A DNA stretch of 6,034 nt from Nitrospirota bacterium (GTDB lineage Bacteria; Nitrospirota; Thermodesulfovibrionia; Thermodesulfovibrionales; Magnetobacteriaceae). Of the stretch, positions 4,320 to 6,034 are shown in pieces; position 1 is the stretch's first letter; every line of letters starts with the position of its first letter. The stretch covers positions 1 to 6,034 of the forward strand of contig JADGAE010000124.1 in NCBI GenBank assembly GCA_015232165.1. Direction: 5' to 3'. The position numbers and the translations under genes are program-made. The notes beneath the pieces are model-generated. The model searched no databases, had not been told where the DNA came from, and was given only the letters and a program-made list of their open reading frames with translations.

Positions 4320-6034
4320 TTAGTAACTAACACCGCTTTTACCATCCGTGTTAACAATATGCCGTGCCCGGGTTAGGTGTCTCTGCGCCTCCTGGAACCT
4401 GCCGGCCTTTGCCAAAGCATCACCCAGGTTCTTGTGCAATTGCGCACTTTGCGGAGAGAGAGAGACGGCACTGGTAAAGACCCCTATGGCCTCATCCACC
4501 CTGTCAAGGTGCAGCATGGCGATGCCAAGCGCGTTTATCGCCTCCACGTCCTTGGGATAGCTCTCCAGGTACTTGTTGAGGTGTATAATGACATATTGGT
4601 AGTTCTCTCTTTTGAGGTAGATCAGCCCAAATCGCTTGTGTACCAGTGCCCTGTCATCAGGGGACATAAGCGGTCCGCTCCTTGCGTAGTGCTCCATGGC
4701 CTCTTCAAACTTACCCTGACCGACAAGGGCATTGCCCATACTCATGTGCAGTTCCGCGTCATCGCCCTTTAATGCCAGCCCCTTGGCAAAGTATCCGACG
4801 GCCTCGTCCAGTCTGCCGTAGTCGCTTATAATCAGGTCGTTGCCGTAGTTGCAGTAGGCCTTGTAGTTGTTCTCCACTACGTCAATGGCGTGCCTGAATA
4901 CGCTCAGAGAGCTTTTCCAGTGACCTATGTATATCCACGTCAGGGTGCAGTAGAATACGATAAGCACAGAGGCCGCAGTTGCAATGACCGGTTTTCGGAA
5001 TCTGCTTTTTTGCAGGAGATCGGCAATGCCCCATGCCATGATTATATAGATACCAATGAGTGGGACATAGGCGTACCTGTCTGCTACGGCCTCACGCCCC
5101 GTGTGTACCAACTTTATAACCGGCATCAGAGTGCCTATATACCACAGCCAGCCAACTATCACGTAGGGTCTCCTGCGGGCTGCAAGAACCGCTAAAACAC
5201 TGATTGTCAAGAGGATCACAAAGGCGGCAACCGGCTTCCACAAGGGCATGTTGTAGGGGTATGGGTAGAATATGGCCAACTTGGTGGGGTTGATCATCAT
5301 GTATAGATATTGCACATAACTAACCATGGCCGTCAATACACGCCTTGAAAACGGCAACGCATCCAGTGACATTAACCCATGCGCCTCCCTCTGGATATTG
5401 TACGTTATCATGGCGGATATCCCCGACAGGACAAACAGCGGTATCTTCTCGGCTATCTTCGGATAGCTGAATCTCCGCAATGGCCATACATCCATCAGGA
5501 GCAAGACAAACGGCAAGGTAACCGCCATCGGCTTGGTCATAAGCGACAGTGCAAGCAGCAACATGACAAGCAGGTACCTACCTGCCCTCATCCATCCGTA
5601 TTGGCTGTTGGAGTAAGGGGAAGGTGTTGCGTAGTTGTTATATGCAAGCATGGTCAAGAGCCAAAACATCGTACTCAGGACATTTTTACGTTCCGCCACC
5701 CACGCCACAGACTCTACGGTCAGGGGATGGATGGCAAATAACACCGCGACAAACGCACTCTGCCACATCGTCTCAGTCATTCGGTAAAGGACGTAAAACA
5801 CCAGTACGACGTTTATCATGTGGATGATGAGGCTTGTCAGGTGGTGCCCTCCGGGGTTTAGCCTGAAGATCGAGACATCTATCATATGAGATATCCACGT
5901 CAGCGGGTGCCAGTTGGACATAAAAGTTGACTTAAACGCCCACAATACGCCCTCCAACGTCAGACCTGTATTTACAATAGGGTTATCCCTGGCGTACTGT
6001 GGGTCATCGTAGTTGATGAAGTCGTTAAACCCCA
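4320..6034 (-). CDS. GT-C-like polytopic membrane protein with C-terminal TPRs (5' partial)
   Basis: The frame is open to the right edge, giving 570 visible residues without the true start; the TTG near 5957 is internal, because conserved sequence precedes it. The visible start has NYDDPQY (residues 7-13), then SNWHPLTWISHM and GGHHLTSLIIH, followed by HPLTVESVAWVAERKNVLS. These match the conserved N-terminal blocks of a large bacterial family related to TMTC/PMT-type GT-C glycosyltransferases. The paired Asp in the first periplasmic loop (D9, D10) is the usual place of the GT-C acidic motif. Around ten hydrophobic segments follow up to about residue 370, including the conserved ADRYAYVPLIG block (from about 317). 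Five TPR units then occupy about 391-563. It probably transfers a lipid-linked sugar to a protein or polymer outside the membrane, with TPRs binding a partner. Substrate and acceptor are unknown. Confidence 0.85.
   Translation of the reverse strand, partial: GFNDFINYDDPQYARDNPIVNTGLTLEGVLWAFKSTFMSNWHPLTWISHMIDVSIFRLNPGGHHLTSLIIHMINVVLVFYVLYRMTETMWQSAFVAVLFAIHPLTVESVAWVAERKNVLSTMFWLLTMLAYNNYATPSPYSNSQYGWMRAGRYLLVMLLLALSLMTKPMAVTLPFVLLLMDVWPLRRFSYPKIAEKIPLFVLSGISAMITYNIQREAHGLMSLDALPFSRRVLTAMVSYVQYLYMMINPTKLAIFYPYPYNMPLWKPVAAFVILLTISVLAVLAARRRPYVIVGWLWYIGTLMPVIKLVHTGREAVADRYAYVPLIGIYIIMAWGIADLLQKSRFRKPVIATAASVLIVFYCTLTWIYIGHWKSSLSVFRHAIDVVENNYKAYCNYGNDLIISDYGRLDEAVGYFAKGLALKGDDAELHMSMGNALVGQGKFEEAMEHYARSGPLMSPDDRALVHKRFGLIYLKRENYQYVIIHLNKYLESYPKDVEAINALGIAMLHLDRVDEAIGVFTSAVSLSPQSAQLHKNLGDALAKAGRFQEAQRHLTRARHIVNTDGKSGVSY

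Noticed and set aside
4348..5827. Several plus-strand open frames opposite the GT-C/TPR gene
   Set aside because: They are shadows of a long conserved minus-strand gene with membrane segments and five TPRs; none has a recognisable domain.
1..6034. CRISPR array, tRNA, rRNA or insertion sequence
   Set aside because: No regularly spaced DNA repeats, no tRNA-like or rRNA-like segment and no transposase-like reading frame were seen.

Overview
This window looks like chromosomal DNA from a Gram-negative-type bacterium of intermediate GC content. The frequent ATA isoleucine codons, the repeat/cNMP-domain signalling protein, the HQWR-type histidine kinase and the TPR-containing GT-C membrane protein would suit Nitrospirota or a deltaproteobacterial lineage. 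That placement is an inference from style and has no marker gene behind it. Coding density is very high, and no gene-free stretch exceeds about 170 bases.

Layout: bases 1-43 hold a probable terminator of an upstream gene. A sigma70-like promoter at 91-120 then leads into a run of five plus-strand genes. (1) A 291-residue soluble protein with four 29-residue repeats and a C-terminal cyclic-nucleotide-binding domain (165-1040); it appears to start at CTG. (2) A small exported protein with an OB/NTR-like look (1110-1652). (3) A secreted matrixin-like zinc metalloprotease with a BACON domain (1639-2883), overlapping gene 2 by 14 bases. (4) A 53-residue rubredoxin (2890-3051). (5) A soluble PAS histidine kinase (3045-4256), overlapping the rubredoxin by 7 bases. 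After a 63-base convergent gap, a large polytopic GT-C/TPR membrane protein lies on the minus strand and runs off the right edge (4320-6034, 5' end missing).

Genes 2 to 5 are packed with overlaps or a 6-base gap, so they are probably cotranscribed and partly translationally coupled. Gene 1 may be in the same transcript or may precede a second promoter at 1063-1091. Two couplings stand out. The first is the small exported protein with the metalloprotease, which could be a partner or inhibitor with its enzyme. The second is the rubredoxin with the PAS kinase, which could be an iron-sulfur-free redox carrier feeding a sensor. Together the block could be a nucleotide- and redox-sensitive signalling unit attached to a secreted protease, but that combined role is a hypothesis. 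The minus-strand glycosyltransferase-like gene is probably an independent unit.
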